Positions 8,286 to 17,267 are shown, counted from the first letter of the stretch. The stretch is DNA of 64,000 nt from Hamadaea sp. (GCF_013362815.1 NZ_JABFVK010000049.1:62001-126000); one strand, 5' to 3'. Made by a program: numbers and translations. The notes: a model not told the origin generated them from the letters alone.

Positions 8286-9029
8286 ATGGCACCGACTCCG
8301 CACGAACGGCGCGCCGCCCGGCACCAGCTCGACACGTCGAACGCGCCCAAGGCCCGCCGTGGGCCGTCCGGCGGCAACAAGCAGCCGATCACGGTCGACG
8401 CCGTCGTCGCCACGGCCTTCGACCTCGTGCGGCGTGAGGGGTACGAGGCGCTCACGATGCGGCGGCTAGCCACTGCATTGGAGACCGGGCCCTCGTCGCT
8501 CTACGCCCACGTGGTCAACAAGGAGGATCTGGACGAGCTGCTCATCGGGCGGCTGTGCGCGGCGATCGAGTTGCCCGAGCCGGACCCCGCGAACTGGCGG
8601 CAGCAGATCGTCGACGTCTGCCGTCAGCTGCGCGATCAGTACCTGAGGTATCCGGGGATCTCGCAGGCGGCCTTCGCCGCCGCTCCGTCCAATCTCGACA
8701 CATTGCGGGTCGCCGAGGGCATGCTCGCGATCCTGCTCGCCGGGGGCGTCGAGGCGCAGGCGGCGGCCTGGGCGATCGACTCGCTCGTGCTCTACGTCAA
8801 CGCGTACAGCCTGGAGGTGTCGCTCGCCGAGCGGCGGACCGGCCATCGCCCGGAGGGCTGGGTGGTCGGCCGGGACGAACTGCTACGCCGATTCGCCGCG
8901 CTGCCCGACACGTTTCCGCAGACCAAGCGGTACGCCCCGGAGCTCACCGCCGGCACGGTCGACGACCGGTTCACCTTCACCCTCGGGCTGATGATCGACG
9001 GGTTGCCGGTCTCCCGGGCCGACCCGTAA
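8286..9029 (+). CDS. TetR-family transcriptional repressor
   Basis: 247-aa one-component regulator. The N-terminal HTH lies around residues 35-85 (ITVDAVVATAFDLVRREGYEALTMRRLATALETGPSSLYAHV), preceded by an unusually long basic tail of about 33 residues that may add DNA contacts. The C-terminal ligand domain resembles the TetR_C (TetR class) type. It most likely represses the divergent MFS exporter and itself through the three operators at 8210-8263; the inducer is unknown. Confidence 0.88.
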   Translation: MAPTPHERRAARHQLDTSNAPKARRGPSGGNKQPITVDAVVATAFDLVRREGYEALTMRRLATALETGPSSLYAHVVNKEDLDELLIGRLCAAIELPEPDPANWRQQIVDVCRQLRDQYLRYPGISQAAFAAAPSNLDTLRVAEGMLAILLAGGVEAQAAAWAIDSLVLYVNAYSLEVSLAERRTGHRPEGWVVGRDELLRRFAALPDTFPQTKRYAPELTAGTVDDRFTFTLGLMIDGLPVSRADP

Positions 9030-9058
9030 ACCGGCCGCGATCCGGGTATGGGACGCCC

Positions 9059-10051
9059 GTGCGACTACGCCGGAGTGACCTTTCCCAACCGGGGATCGAA
9101 CGCCGTCGGCAGGGCCGGGGATTCTCCTACCGCTACCGAGGCCGGCCGGTCAGCGCCGCCGATCGGCAGCGGATCGAGGCACTCGTGCTGCCACCCGCGT
9201 GGACGGACGTCTGGATCAGCCCGGACGAGCGCGGTCACATCCAGGCGACCGGCGTCGACGCCGCCGGGCGTACGCAATATCGCTATCACGATCAGTGGCG
9301 GGAACGCCGGGACCGGGCGAAGTTCGCCCACGTCGAGGAGATGGCCCGGGCGTTGCCGAAGCTTCGCCGGGTGGTGAAGCAGGATCTGGCCACCCGGGGA
9401 CTCAACCGGCGCCGGGTGCTGGCGGCCGGCGTACGGCTGCTCGATCGGGCCGCGCTTCGGGTCGGTGGCGAGGCGTACGCCGTCGACGACCCCGACCTGG
9501 GCGACGCGACCTTCGGACTGGCGACGCTGCGACGGGAGCATGTGAGCGTACGCGGGAAGGTGGTCCGGCTCTCGTTCCCGGGGAAGGGCGGCACCGCCAC
9601 CGAGGTGACGATCGAAGACGCCGAGCTGGCGACCGTCATCCGCTCGTTGCTGCGCCGGCCCGACGACAACCCCGAGTTGCTGGCGTACTTCCACGGCCGC
9701 TCGTGGGTGGACGTCCGGAGCAGCGACGTCAACGACTATCTCCGGGACATCAGCGGAATGGACCTCACCGCGAAGGACTTCCGCACCTGGCACGGGACTG
9801 TCGCGGCGACGCTGAGCCTGTGCCGGGCCGGGCGCTGCGCTACGGCGTACGCCCGGCGGCGGGCGGTGTCGGCGGCGATGAAGGCTGCGGCGGAGGTGCT
9901 GGGCGACACCGCTTCCGTCGCTCGGAAGTCCTATGTCGACCCCCGGATCGTGGACGTCTTCGACTCCGGGAAGCTGCCTTCGGCTCCGGGTGCGGGTGCG
10001 GGGTGGCTGCTCGCCGAGAAGACCACCATGGCGGTGCTGGCGGCTGCCTGA
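9059..10051 (+). CDS. DNA topoisomerase IB (poxvirus-like)
   Basis: About 330-aa type IB topoisomerase that relaxes supercoils through a 3'-phosphotyrosyl intermediate. The actinobacterial N-terminus VRLRRSDLSQPGI fixes the start at GTG 9059 rather than the longer ORF-track start at 8555, whose first 160 residues are the TetR gene read out of frame. Catalytic elements visible: RRxR-type Arg in GLNRRRVLAAGVRLLDRAALRVGGE, Lys in PGKGG, Arg/His in FRTWHGTVAA, and the nucleophile Tyr in ARKSYVDPRI. Non-essential accessory topoisomerase in most actinomycetes. Confidence 0.88.
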   Translation: MRLRRSDLSQPGIERRRQGRGFSYRYRGRPVSAADRQRIEALVLPPAWTDVWISPDERGHIQATGVDAAGRTQYRYHDQWRERRDRAKFAHVEEMARALPKLRRVVKQDLATRGLNRRRVLAAGVRLLDRAALRVGGEAYAVDDPDLGDATFGLATLRREHVSVRGKVVRLSFPGKGGTATEVTIEDAELATVIRSLLRRPDDNPELLAYFHGRSWVDVRSSDVNDYLRDISGMDLTAKDFRTWHGTVAATLSLCRAGRCATAYARRRAVSAAMKAAAEVLGDTASVARKSYVDPRIVDVFDSGKLPSAPGAGAGWLLAEKTTMAVLAAA

Positions 10052-10070
10052 GGTGGCCCCGCGGGCGACT

Positions 10071-10128
10071 CCATGATCAACGGAGCTTTTGTGGGGCTAT
10101 GACACCGCGAAACTTCCGCTGATCATGG
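10071..10128. repeat. Imperfect 21-bp inverted repeat (REP-like or terminator)
   Basis: CCATGATCAACGGAGCTTTTG (10071-10091) pairs with CGAAACTTCCGCTGATCATGG (10108-10128) at 17 of 21 positions around a 16-nt loop. It lies between the convergent topoisomerase and SDR genes, so it could serve as a bidirectional terminator. The CCATGATCA ends look like a dispersed intergenic repeat rather than a simple G/C stem terminator. Confidence 0.55.
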
Positions 10129-10171
10129 CCGCCGCGACCGCTGCGCCGCATCCGCCGCGACCGCTGCGCCG
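10129..10171. repeat. 20-bp perfect direct repeat
   Basis: CCGCCGCGACCGCTGCGCCG occurs at 10129-10148 and again at 10152-10171, immediately downstream of the SDR stop. It is a local duplication with no evident coding role. Confidence 0.6.
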
Positions 10172-10173
10172 AG

Positions 10174-11043
10174 TCACAGGATCGGCTTGCCGCCCGTCAC
10201 CGGGATGAGCGCACCGGACATGTAACTCGCCTCGTCCGAGGCCAGCAGCACGTACGCCGGAGCCACCTCCGCCGGCTGGCCGGCCCGGCCCAGCGGCGAG
10301 TTCTTTCCGAACTTCTCGACGTGGTCGGGCGGCATCGTGGACGGGATCAATGGAGTCCAGATCGGGCCGGGCGCGACCGCGTTGACTCGGATGCCGCGGT
10401 CGCCGAGCAACTGGGCCAGCCCCGCCGTGAAGTTCGCGATCGCGCCCTTCGTCGTCGCGTACGGCAAGAGGGTCGGCCGGGGCATGTCGGAGTTGATCGA
10501 ACTCGTGTTGATGATCGACCCGCCCGCCTTCATGTGCGGCAACGCCGCCTTCACGAGGCGGAACATCGCGGTGATGTTGATGTCGAAGGTCCGCGTCCAC
10601 TCCTCGTCGGTGATCTCCTCCACCGTCTCGTGCGTCATCTGGTACGCGGCGTTGTTGACGAGGACGTCGATGTGCCCGAAGGCGTCGACCGCCCGTGCGA
10701 TCAGCTTCTCGCAGTGGGCTCGGTCGGCCAGGTCCCCGGAGACGAGCACGGCCTGCCGACCGGCCTCCTCGACGAGCCTCGCCGTGTCCCGGGCGTCGGA
10801 GTCCTCACTCAGGTACGCGATGAGCACATCCGCGCCTTCGCGGGCGTACGCGATGGCCACTGCGCGACCGATCCCGCTGTCGCCGCCGGTGATCACGGCC
10901 TTCTTCCCGGCCAGCCGACCGGAGCCCCGATACGACTCCTCGCCGTGATCGGGCTTGATCTGCATGGCGCTCAATGTGCCGGGTGGCTGTTGCGGCGGCT
11001 CCCCCGAGAAGTCGGACGGTGGGGCGGGCTTGGTCTCAGACAT
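10174..11043 (-). CDS. SDR family oxidoreductase (YhdF/general-stress type)
   Basis: 289-aa NAD(P)-dependent short-chain dehydrogenase. The Rossmann motif is TGGDSGIGRAV, the structural NNAA motif and the catalytic Ser and Tyr-Lys (LLPYATTKG) are present, and the N-terminal tail of about 40 Pro/Gln-rich residues ahead of the fold (QIKPDHGEESYRGSGRLAGK) is characteristic of the YhdF/YghA/stress-protein subgroup. The ORF-track start at 11265 is too far upstream; I take ATG 11043 (MSETKPAPP). Substrate unknown; family members are often linked to stress responses. Confidence 0.85.
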   Translation of the reverse strand: MSETKPAPPSDFSGEPPQQPPGTLSAMQIKPDHGEESYRGSGRLAGKKAVITGGDSGIGRAVAIAYAREGADVLIAYLSEDSDARDTARLVEEAGRQAVLVSGDLADRAHCEKLIARAVDAFGHIDVLVNNAAYQMTHETVEEITDEEWTRTFDINITAMFRLVKAALPHMKAGGSIINTSSINSDMPRPTLLPYATTKGAIANFTAGLAQLLGDRGIRVNAVAPGPIWTPLIPSTMPPDHVEKFGKNSPLGRAGQPAEVAPAYVLLASDEASYMSGALIPVTGGKPIL

Positions 11044-11263
11044 GCCGAACTCGTACCCGCCGATCGCGCGATCATGCGTCGACCACTCCACCGCCGGCTG
11101 CTTCGAGCGCCGGATCAGGGTTCCCGGTCGAATCTTGGCCGGAATACGACCCAGATCCGTGATCCGGCGGCCGTTTCTCCACACCGCGCCGATGAGAACC
11201 GCGGGGAGAACCGGCGCGGGGAGAACCGGTTTGAGCCGGTGGTGGCCGGGTAGCGCTGCTCGC

Positions 11264-12529
11264 ATGACCGAGACTCCGCTCCGGGTGGCCTTGATCTCCG
11301 AACACGCGAACCCGCTCGCTCCACCCGGCGGGGTCGACGCCGGCGGCCAGAACGTCCACGTCGAGGCCTTGGCGACGGCGCTGGCCCGGCGAGGTCACGA
11401 TGTCACGGTCTACACCCGCCGCGACGGCCCGCATCTGCCGCTGGAAGTCGACGCGCCGGGCGGCTTCCGGGTCGTGCACGTCCCGGCCGGTCCGCCCGAG
11501 CGCATACCCAGGGACGGTCTGCTGCCGTACATGGGCGCGTTCGGGCAGTGGCTCGCGGAGCAGTGGACCACCGGTCCGGCTCCGGACGCTGTGCATACGC
11601 ACTTCTGGATGAGCGGCGTCGCGGCGCTGGAGGCGGCGAAGGCGTACCGGGGTCGGCCCGTTCCGCTCGTGTCGACCTTCCACGCGCTCGGCACGGTCAA
11701 ACGGCGGATGCAGGGTGCGGCCGACACGAGTCCGGCCGATCGCATCGTCCTGGAGACGATGGTCGCCCGGAGCGCCGACCGAGTCATCGCGCAGTGCGCC
11801 GACGAGGTCGCCGAGCTGCTGCGCATGGGCGTACGCCGAGAGCGCATCGACGTCGTTCCGTCCGGAGTGGACACCGACGTGTTCCACCCGGCCGAGGGCG
11901 GTCCGTCGACGCGCCCGGACGGCCGTCCCGCCCGGCTGCTGAGCGTCGGCCGGCTCGTCGAACGCAAGGGGTACGCCGACATCGTGCAAACGCTGCGGAC
12001 GTTGCCCGACGCGGAGCTCCTCATCGCGGGTGGTCCGGCCGAGGGCGATCTGCGGAGTGACCCGGAGGCTCAACGGCTGGTACGCACCGCCGCCGAATAC
12101 GGCGTCGGCGACCGGCTGCGGCTGCTCGGAGCGGTCGACCGCTGGCGGATGCCCGCCCTGTATCAGGCGGTGGACGTGGTGATCTGCGCTCCGGCGTACG
12201 AGCCGTTCGGGATGACGCCGCTGGAGGCGATGGCCTGCGGTACGCCGGTCGTCGCGTACGCGGTCGGCGGGCTCACCGACTCGGTCATCCACGGCACCAC
12301 CGGGTTGCTCGTCGAACCGCGGAACGTGGCGCAGCTGTCGGAGTCCATCGGCAGCCTGCTCGACGACGAGTCGCTCCGGTACGCCTACGCCACCGGCGGT
12401 CTCCGGCGAGTCCGCGGCCGCTATCCCTGGACGCGGATCGCCGAACAGGTGGAGGTGGTCTACCGCTCGGTCCGGGCTCCGGAACCCGCCGCCGGGCTGC
12501 CCTTCCGGCGGTTGGCGGGGGTTCGATGA
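11264..12529 (+). CDS. GT4-family glycosyltransferase
   Basis: 421-aa retaining glycosyltransferase with a GT-B fold. The N-terminal domain starts MTETPLRVALISEHANPLAPPG and has the nucleotide-sugar family signature GGVDAGGQNVHVEALA; the C-terminal donor domain carries VGRLVERKGYAD and the E-x7-E-like catalytic segment EPFGMTPLEAMACGTPVVA. It resembles MshA/sucrose-synthase-like GT4 enzymes, but neither acceptor nor donor is determinable. ATG 11264 replaces the over-long ORF-track start. It is not linked to the macrolactam cluster. Confidence 0.85.
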   Translation: MTETPLRVALISEHANPLAPPGGVDAGGQNVHVEALATALARRGHDVTVYTRRDGPHLPLEVDAPGGFRVVHVPAGPPERIPRDGLLPYMGAFGQWLAEQWTTGPAPDAVHTHFWMSGVAALEAAKAYRGRPVPLVSTFHALGTVKRRMQGAADTSPADRIVLETMVARSADRVIAQCADEVAELLRMGVRRERIDVVPSGVDTDVFHPAEGGPSTRPDGRPARLLSVGRLVERKGYADIVQTLRTLPDAELLIAGGPAEGDLRSDPEAQRLVRTAAEYGVGDRLRLLGAVDRWRMPALYQAVDVVICAPAYEPFGMTPLEAMACGTPVVAYAVGGLTDSVIHGTTGLLVEPRNVAQLSESIGSLLDDESLRYAYATGGLRRVRGRYPWTRIAEQVEVVYRSVRAPEPAAGLPFRRLAGVR

Positions 12530-12593
12530 TGATCGCGGCGGGTATAGGGGTTCCGGAATCAGCCCAGCCGCGTACGCGGCCCGGCCGGAACTG

Positions 12594-13373
12594 GTGAGCA
12601 CGACGAGCCTGACGACGGTGACCCGACAGGACCTGCGGACCGGGGTCTACGAGCTCCGCCCCACGGGTTCGCTCGACCTGTCAGGGACCGCCGCGCTCCG
12701 CCGTTCGGCCCTGAAAGTGCTGCCGGAACAACCCCGGGCCCTGCTGCTCGGCCTCGACGAGATCGACATCCGTGACCCGCTGAACTTGGCGGTGCTGCCC
12801 AGCATCGACAAGCGGGTGCGGCTCGACTGCGGCATCCGGCTTCAGTGTTACGCCGATCCGGCGACCGACACAGGCAGGCGCGTCCGGCAGGTCGTCGGCG
12901 GGCGGATCGCCCTGCACGACGACCGGCTCTCGGCGCTGGTCGCTGCGGATCAGGAGACCGTGGCGACGCAGCGGGCGTACCGGCATCTGACGCCCGGCGC
13001 CGGGGCGGTCCGCGAGGCTCGCGCGATCACCCAGGAATGCTGCCGGCGCTGGGGCATCCCGCAGATCTCCGACGCCGCCCAGCTCATCGTCTCGGAACTG
13101 ATCACCAACGCCGTCCAGCACGCGCAGACCGAGATTGACCTCATCCTCACCCATCGGGGTCCCAGGCTGCATCTACAGGTACGCGATACCGCGTACGCAC
13201 CCGCGTTGTTCCCCATCGAACCGGTCAGCAGCCTGATCTACCGCGTCGGGGACGACCGGATCGGTGGCCGGGGCTTGATGCTCGTCGCGATGTTGTCCGC
13301 GGCGTGCGGTACCACGGTCGGCGCCGACGCCAAGACTGTGTGGGCTTCGTTGCGCGTACGCCCCGAGGTGTGA
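12594..13373 (+). CDS. STAS-like/anti-sigma ATPase fusion regulator
   Basis: 259-aa protein combining an N-terminal region of about 130 residues that reads like a divergent STAS or MEDS-like module (ELRPTGSLDLSGTAALRRS) with a C-terminal RsbW-type HATPase domain: N-box LIVSELITNAVQHA and G-box DDRIGGRGLMLVAML. Such proteins act as anti-sigma or switch kinases in partner-switching signalling. A separate STAS protein is encoded 75 bp downstream and is the probable partner. Start is GTG 12594. No sigma factor gene is adjacent, so the target is unknown. Confidence 0.75.
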   Translation: MSTTSLTTVTRQDLRTGVYELRPTGSLDLSGTAALRRSALKVLPEQPRALLLGLDEIDIRDPLNLAVLPSIDKRVRLDCGIRLQCYADPATDTGRRVRQVVGGRIALHDDRLSALVAADQETVATQRAYRHLTPGAGAVREARAITQECCRRWGIPQISDAAQLIVSELITNAVQHAQTEIDLILTHRGPRLHLQVRDTAYAPALFPIEPVSSLIYRVGDDRIGGRGLMLVAMLSAACGTTVGADAKTVWASLRVRPEV

Positions 13374-13448
13374 CGCGGCGTAAGCGTTGGAGAATCGGGC
13401 ATTGCGTGAGAAAGGCGCTAGAATCGGGGACTAGCCCGATGGAGGCCG

Positions 13449-13808
13449 ATGGTGACGCCGAGCGAGTTCGGGGCTTGGTCCGTCAGTGAGCCGAATGGTG
13501 ACGTCACCGTGTTTCTGCGCGGTGAGCTCGACCTGTCCACCGCGGCACGGGCGAAAGACGCGTTGCTCGGTGCGGTCAGCCGTGGCGGTGGCCGGCTGAC
13601 CATCGACGTCTCGCAGCTCTCGTTCATCGACGCAACCGGCGTTCGCGGCCTGATGAGCGCCCGGCTCGCCGCCGAAGCGGCCGGGCAGCCGATGCACGTG
13701 ACCGGCGCCCACGGAGTCGTCGCGATCGTCCTCGAACTGCTGAACTTCCCCGTGCCCGACCGTCCTTTGGTGCCGGATCAGGGATCCGGGCCGAATCTTG
13801 AGGCGTGA
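13449..13808 (+). CDS. STAS-domain anti-anti-sigma factor
   Basis: 119-aa single-domain STAS protein of the SpoIIAA/RsbV type. It contains VFLRGELDLSTAARAKDALL and the phosphorylation loop SFIDATGVRGL, in which the usual Ser is Thr. Starts at ATG 13449 with a GGAGG site 4 bp upstream. When unphosphorylated it would sequester an anti-sigma kinase, plausibly the ATPase encoded just upstream. Its 3' end overlaps the convergent acetyltransferase gene by 31 bp. Confidence 0.85.
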   Translation: MVTPSEFGAWSVSEPNGDVTVFLRGELDLSTAARAKDALLGAVSRGGGRLTIDVSQLSFIDATGVRGLMSARLAAEAAGQPMHVTGAHGVVAIVLELLNFPVPDRPLVPDQGSGPNLEA

Positions 13809-14662
13809 CCGACCCGAGTCACTGATCCGGCTGCTCCGGTGCCGGTGAGCGCGCCGGGCGCGGCATAGCGGCGAGTACGCCGCAGGAATCGGAAGCCCAG
13901 CTGACCGCGTAGGGCGATCAGACCGAGGTCGTCGTCGGCCGTGGCGGTCTGGATCTCGTCGACGTGCGGATGGATCTCGCGCAGTCGCTGGATGAGGGCG
14001 GCACTGACCCAGCGGCCCAGCCCGTGCCCTCGATGCGCGGCCAGCACGGCCGGTCCGTATTGAAGCGCGCGACGCTGCCAGGGCGGCCCGACGACGACCG
14101 TCGCGTACGCGGCGAGGTCGCCGTCGGCGTCCGCTGCGACCTGAACGGCGTGCCCCAACCGGTTCGGGTCGTCGAGCACGTCCGCGATCGCGGGGGCGTC
14201 GAGGATGGCTCCGGACCAGTCGGCCAGGCGATAGCCGGGGTGCTCGTCGTCGACCAGCTCGCTCACCCAGGCCTGATGAACGTCGCAATAGGTCAGCAGG
14301 TCATGCCGCCGCAATCCGGCCGGCTGGAAGCCGTGACGCCGATAGAGCGCCTCTTCCGGCGTACCTTCGGTCACGTCGGCGGCCAGAAGCCGACCGGCTG
14401 CCTGCTCGCGGACGGCGGCCAGGAGTCGCGATCCGATGCCCCGGTTCCGCCACTCGGCCGCGACGTGGAGGCTGACCTCGGAGGGCGCCTCTCGCGAGGA
14501 AGGCGGTTCACGGAAGGGTGGCATGACCAGGCTGGGCCGGAACGGAATGCCCGGGCGCAATCCGGCCACCCCGGCCGCGGACCCGTCTCCCGTCACGGCC
14601 TGCCACCGCGAGACGCCGAAGTCGTCCGACGCCGTCACGATGCCGACCAGCCGTTCGCTCAT
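13778..14662 (-). CDS. Tandem GNAT acetyltransferase
   Basis: 294-aa protein with two GNAT folds. The first has the acetyl-CoA loop in VAAEWRNRGIGSRLLAAV (about residues 70-85); the second has VLAAHRGHGLGRWVSAAL (about residues 205-222). Tandem-GNAT proteins of this size are common in actinomycetes and include mycothiol-synthase relatives, but I see no basis to call MshD. Substrate unknown. Confidence 0.78.
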   Translation of the reverse strand: MSERLVGIVTASDDFGVSRWQAVTGDGSAAGVAGLRPGIPFRPSLVMPPFREPPSSREAPSEVSLHVAAEWRNRGIGSRLLAAVREQAAGRLLAADVTEGTPEEALYRRHGFQPAGLRRHDLLTYCDVHQAWVSELVDDEHPGYRLADWSGAILDAPAIADVLDDPNRLGHAVQVAADADGDLAAYATVVVGPPWQRRALQYGPAVLAAHRGHGLGRWVSAALIQRLREIHPHVDEIQTATADDDLGLIALRGQLGFRFLRRTRRYAAPGALTGTGAAGSVTRVGHASRFGPDP

Positions 14663-14749
14663 GCGAATCAGGATTCCGCCCGACCCGGCTGCGCAACAAC
14701 GGGAAAGATCGAATCGCCGGTTAACCCACCGGTTATGAATCGTCGCCCG

Positions 14750-15646
14750 TCATCCGGCGTACGCGCGCGGGCCCATCGACTCCGCGATCTCCACGAAGGC
14801 TCGCGTACGCGGATGCAGGTCGTCGTCACGCCACACGAGCGCCCATTCGGTGACCGGCGCGTCCACCACCGGCAGCAGCACCAGGCCCGGATGCGAGTAG
14901 TACCGCGAATAGTGCTGGTTGAGCGGCGACAAGGCTTGGCCGGTCGACACCGCGTGCAGCACCTCGTGGAAGGTGTTGACCACCGGGCCCCGCCGGATCG
15001 GCCGCCCGCTGGGCGTCGTGTCCGGCAGCATGCTGCCGATCCAGTCCTCGGAGACATTGGGGCCGGTGTCGATGAACACCCGGTCGGCGAAGTCCTCCAA
15101 CGACACCGACTCCCGGTCGGCCAGCTCGTGGCCGGCCCACACCGCCAGCAGACGGCCCTCGGTGAGCAGCACCGGGCCCTCGGTCAGACCGGGCTCTCGA
15201 ATGGGTCGCCACACCAGCGACAAGTCCACCTCGCCGCGGCGCACCTCGCCGAACGGATCGCTGAAGTGGATCTCCCGGACCACCACGTCACAGCGTGGAT
15301 AGCGGGTGCGGAACGCGTCGAAGACCGGGCTCAACTCGTGGCTGACCGCGCCCATCGTGCCCAGCCGAACCGTTCCCGACACGCCGCGGGCGGTCTCGGT
15401 CGCCCGTTCCACACCCCGTTGGATCGCCTGGTAGCCGGCCCGCAGATCCGCGCGCAGCTGCTCGCCGAGCGGGGTCAAGGCGACCGCCCGGCTGGTGCGC
15501 TCGAACAGCACTCCGCCGATCCGGCGTTCCTGCGCTTTGATCGACTGACTGACCCGCGCCTGCGTCACATGCAGCCGCTCGGCCGTGCGCCCGAAATGAA
15601 GCTCTTCGGCCAGCGTCAGGAAGATTTCGATGTCGCGCAACTCCAC
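14750..15646 (-). CDS. LysR-family transcriptional regulator
   Basis: 298-aa LTTR. The N-terminal winged HTH begins VELRDIEIFLTLAEELHFGRTAERLHVTQARVSQSIKAQE, and the C-terminal periplasmic-binding-like sensor domain follows. I take GTG 15646 as start because it gives the standard N-terminus; the ORF-track start at 15814 would add 56 atypical residues. It is divergent from the gene at 15817, and the shared intergenic region holds an ATAA-N8-TTAT element, so that gene is a likely target. Confidence 0.85.
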   Translation of the reverse strand: MELRDIEIFLTLAEELHFGRTAERLHVTQARVSQSIKAQERRIGGVLFERTSRAVALTPLGEQLRADLRAGYQAIQRGVERATETARGVSGTVRLGTMGAVSHELSPVFDAFRTRYPRCDVVVREIHFSDPFGEVRRGEVDLSLVWRPIREPGLTEGPVLLTEGRLLAVWAGHELADRESVSLEDFADRVFIDTGPNVSEDWIGSMLPDTTPSGRPIRRGPVVNTFHEVLHAVSTGQALSPLNQHYSRYYSHPGLVLLPVVDAPVTEWALVWRDDDLHPRTRAFVEIAESMGPRAYAG

Positions 15647-15710
15647 GTGGAACCCCAGGTCTGACGGCGGTACAGGCCCGGATCGTAACTTCCCCGGCTC
15701 AGCACCGCCC

Positions 15711-15741
15711 ATAAGCCTGGGGTTATCCGGCGTTATCCAGG
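15711..15741. promoter_or_regulatory. Candidate LysR box in divergent promoter
   Basis: ATAA (15711-15714) and TTAT (15723-15726) form an interrupted dyad inside a larger CCTGG...CCAGG dyad (15716-15741), and GTTATCC is repeated twice 10 bp apart. It lies between the divergent LysR gene and the gene at 15817. Interrupted A/T dyads of this size are typical LTTR recognition elements. Confidence 0.45.
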
Positions 15742-15816
15742 TTCTCGTTGTTCGCGCGTGCGCGGCTGCCGAAGACTGACTGCCGACCAGGAACAACGCA
15801 GCTAGAGGAGTCACTC

Positions 15817-16269
15817 ATGACCGTATTCCTCGCCGACGCACCGGCTCCCGGCGTCGATCTGAGCCTGTTCGGCCAGTTCGCCGGCTCGTGGGAGCTGACC
15901 TGCACCGATCACGGCGTCGACGGTTCCACGACCGTCCGCCGGGGCGAGTGGCATTTCGGGTACGCCCTGGCCGGCCGGGCGACCACCGACGTCTGGATCC
16001 TGCCCGGCGTCGAGCACCGAGTCAGCGTGCGCTTCCCCAATCCCACCGCCGGTCCCGGCGTCTGGCGGTCGCTCTGGTTCGGCCCGGGGCGTGGCCGGAA
16101 ACACATGTTCCTCGCCGGTCAGGTGGAGGAGCGGATCGTCCTCGAGGGCGGCGACCTTCGGTGGACGCTGCACGGCATCGAGTCCGACACGTTCTGCGGT
16201 CGCAACGAGGTGCGCCGGTCCGACGGGGAATGGCGTACGCGCCAGGAGTTCGAGGTGTGGCGCCGCTAG
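15817..16269 (+). CDS. Small beta-rich hypothetical protein (DUF1579-like)
   Basis: 150-aa protein starting at ATG 15817 behind an excellent GAGGAG site; the longer ORF-track start at 15748 has no such support. The FAGSWELTCTDHG start and alternating beta-strand pattern (WHFGYALAGRATTDVWILPG) resemble DUF1579 or lipocalin-like small ligand-binding barrels. Trp-rich. No catalytic motif recognised. Divergent from a LysR regulator that probably controls it. Function unknown. Confidence 0.75.
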   Translation: MTVFLADAPAPGVDLSLFGQFAGSWELTCTDHGVDGSTTVRRGEWHFGYALAGRATTDVWILPGVEHRVSVRFPNPTAGPGVWRSLWFGPGRGRKHMFLAGQVEERIVLEGGDLRWTLHGIESDTFCGRNEVRRSDGEWRTRQEFEVWRR

Positions 16270-17267
16270 AGCCAGCCGGACTTGCGGAACAGCCGGTAGA
16301 GCCCGTACGCCGAACCGAACATGATCACGAGGATGGCCGGATAGCCGTACTGCCAGCGCAGTTCGGGCATGAAGTCGAAGTTCATGCCGTAGATCCCGGC
16401 GATCGCGGTCTGCAACGCGGCGATGCCGGCCCACGCGGCGATCTTGCGCATGTCGTTGTTCTGATCGACCGCGACCTGGGCCAGCCGCGCCTGCAACAGG
16501 GACTGCAGCATGTCGTCGAAGGCCGCGATCCGCTCGACGACGCGCTGGAGGGTGTTGTCGATCTGCCGGAAGCGCCGCCGGATCTCCTTGGGCACCTGGC
16601 CCGGATCGTCCACGATGGATGCCATCGGCCGCTGGAGCGGCGCGACCGCCCGCTTGAACTCCATCAACTCGCGCTTGAGCTGGTAGATGTGGGCGATGCG
16701 GCTGCTCGTCTCCCGGCCGAAGACGTGCGCCTCCAGCGCGTCGACGTCGGCCTCGATCGCCGTCGAAACGTCCAGGTAGTTGTCGACCATGCGCTGGCAG
16801 ATGGCGTACGCGACGGCCCAGGGTCCGCGGGCCAACAGGTCCGGTTCCCTCTGCAGACTGGTACGCACCCCGCCGAGCGCGCCGGGGGCCCCGTGACGGA
16901 TGGTGATCACATATCGGGCACCGAGGAAGACGGTGATCGAGCCGCTCTCGACGACCTCCGAGGTCGCAGTGAGCTCCGGGTGCTCGACATAGCTGGTCGT
17001 CCGCAGGGCGAAGTAGGTCACCTCGCCGAAGCGCTGGATGGTCGGACGGCTGTGCACGGTCAGCGCATGTTCGACGGCCAGATCGTCCAAGTCGAACACG
17101 ATCGCGACGTCGGCCATGACCTCCGGAGTGGGCTCGTGCAAGCCGAGCCAGACGAACGCACCGGGGGTGTCCTGGGCGACCGCGTACGCATCCGGATAGG
17201 CGCGCGGGCCGCCGTCTCTGGCCCCCTCGACATAGACGGCGCAGTCCACCACGCCCGTCGGCGCCAT
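16266..17267 (-). CDS. corA: CorA-family magnesium/cobalt transporter
   Basis: About 333-aa divalent-cation channel. A large cytosolic N-terminal domain with the actinobacterial start VDCAVYVEGARDG leads to two C-terminal membrane helices separated by the diagnostic GMN loop (YGMNFDFMPEL), ending in the basic cytosolic tail YRLFRKSGWL. I choose ATG 17267, which has AGGTGG 4 bp upstream, over 17297 or the ORF-track start at 17609. Convergent with the gene before it (4-bp overlap). Confidence 0.92.
   Translation of the reverse strand: MAPTGVVDCAVYVEGARDGGPRAYPDAYAVAQDTPGAFVWLGLHEPTPEVMADVAIVFDLDDLAVEHALTVHSRPTIQRFGEVTYFALRTTSYVEHPELTATSEVVESGSITVFLGARYVITIRHGAPGALGGVRTSLQREPDLLARGPWAVAYAICQRMVDNYLDVSTAIEADVDALEAHVFGRETSSRIAHIYQLKRELMEFKRAVAPLQRPMASIVDDPGQVPKEIRRRFRQIDNTLQRVVERIAAFDDMLQSLLQARLAQVAVDQNNDMRKIAAWAGIAALQTAIAGIYGMNFDFMPELRWQYGYPAILVIMFGSAYGLYRLFRKSGWL

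Noticed and set aside
8555-10051. Apparent TetR/topoisomerase fusion ORF of 498 aa
   Set aside because: Its first 160 residues are the TetR gene in another frame; the topoisomerase starts at GTG 9059.
13964-15664. 566-aa plus-strand ORF across the GNAT and LysR genes
   Set aside because: Antisense shadow; composition (His/Arg/Asp/Gln-rich) is not protein-like and both minus-strand genes have clear domains.
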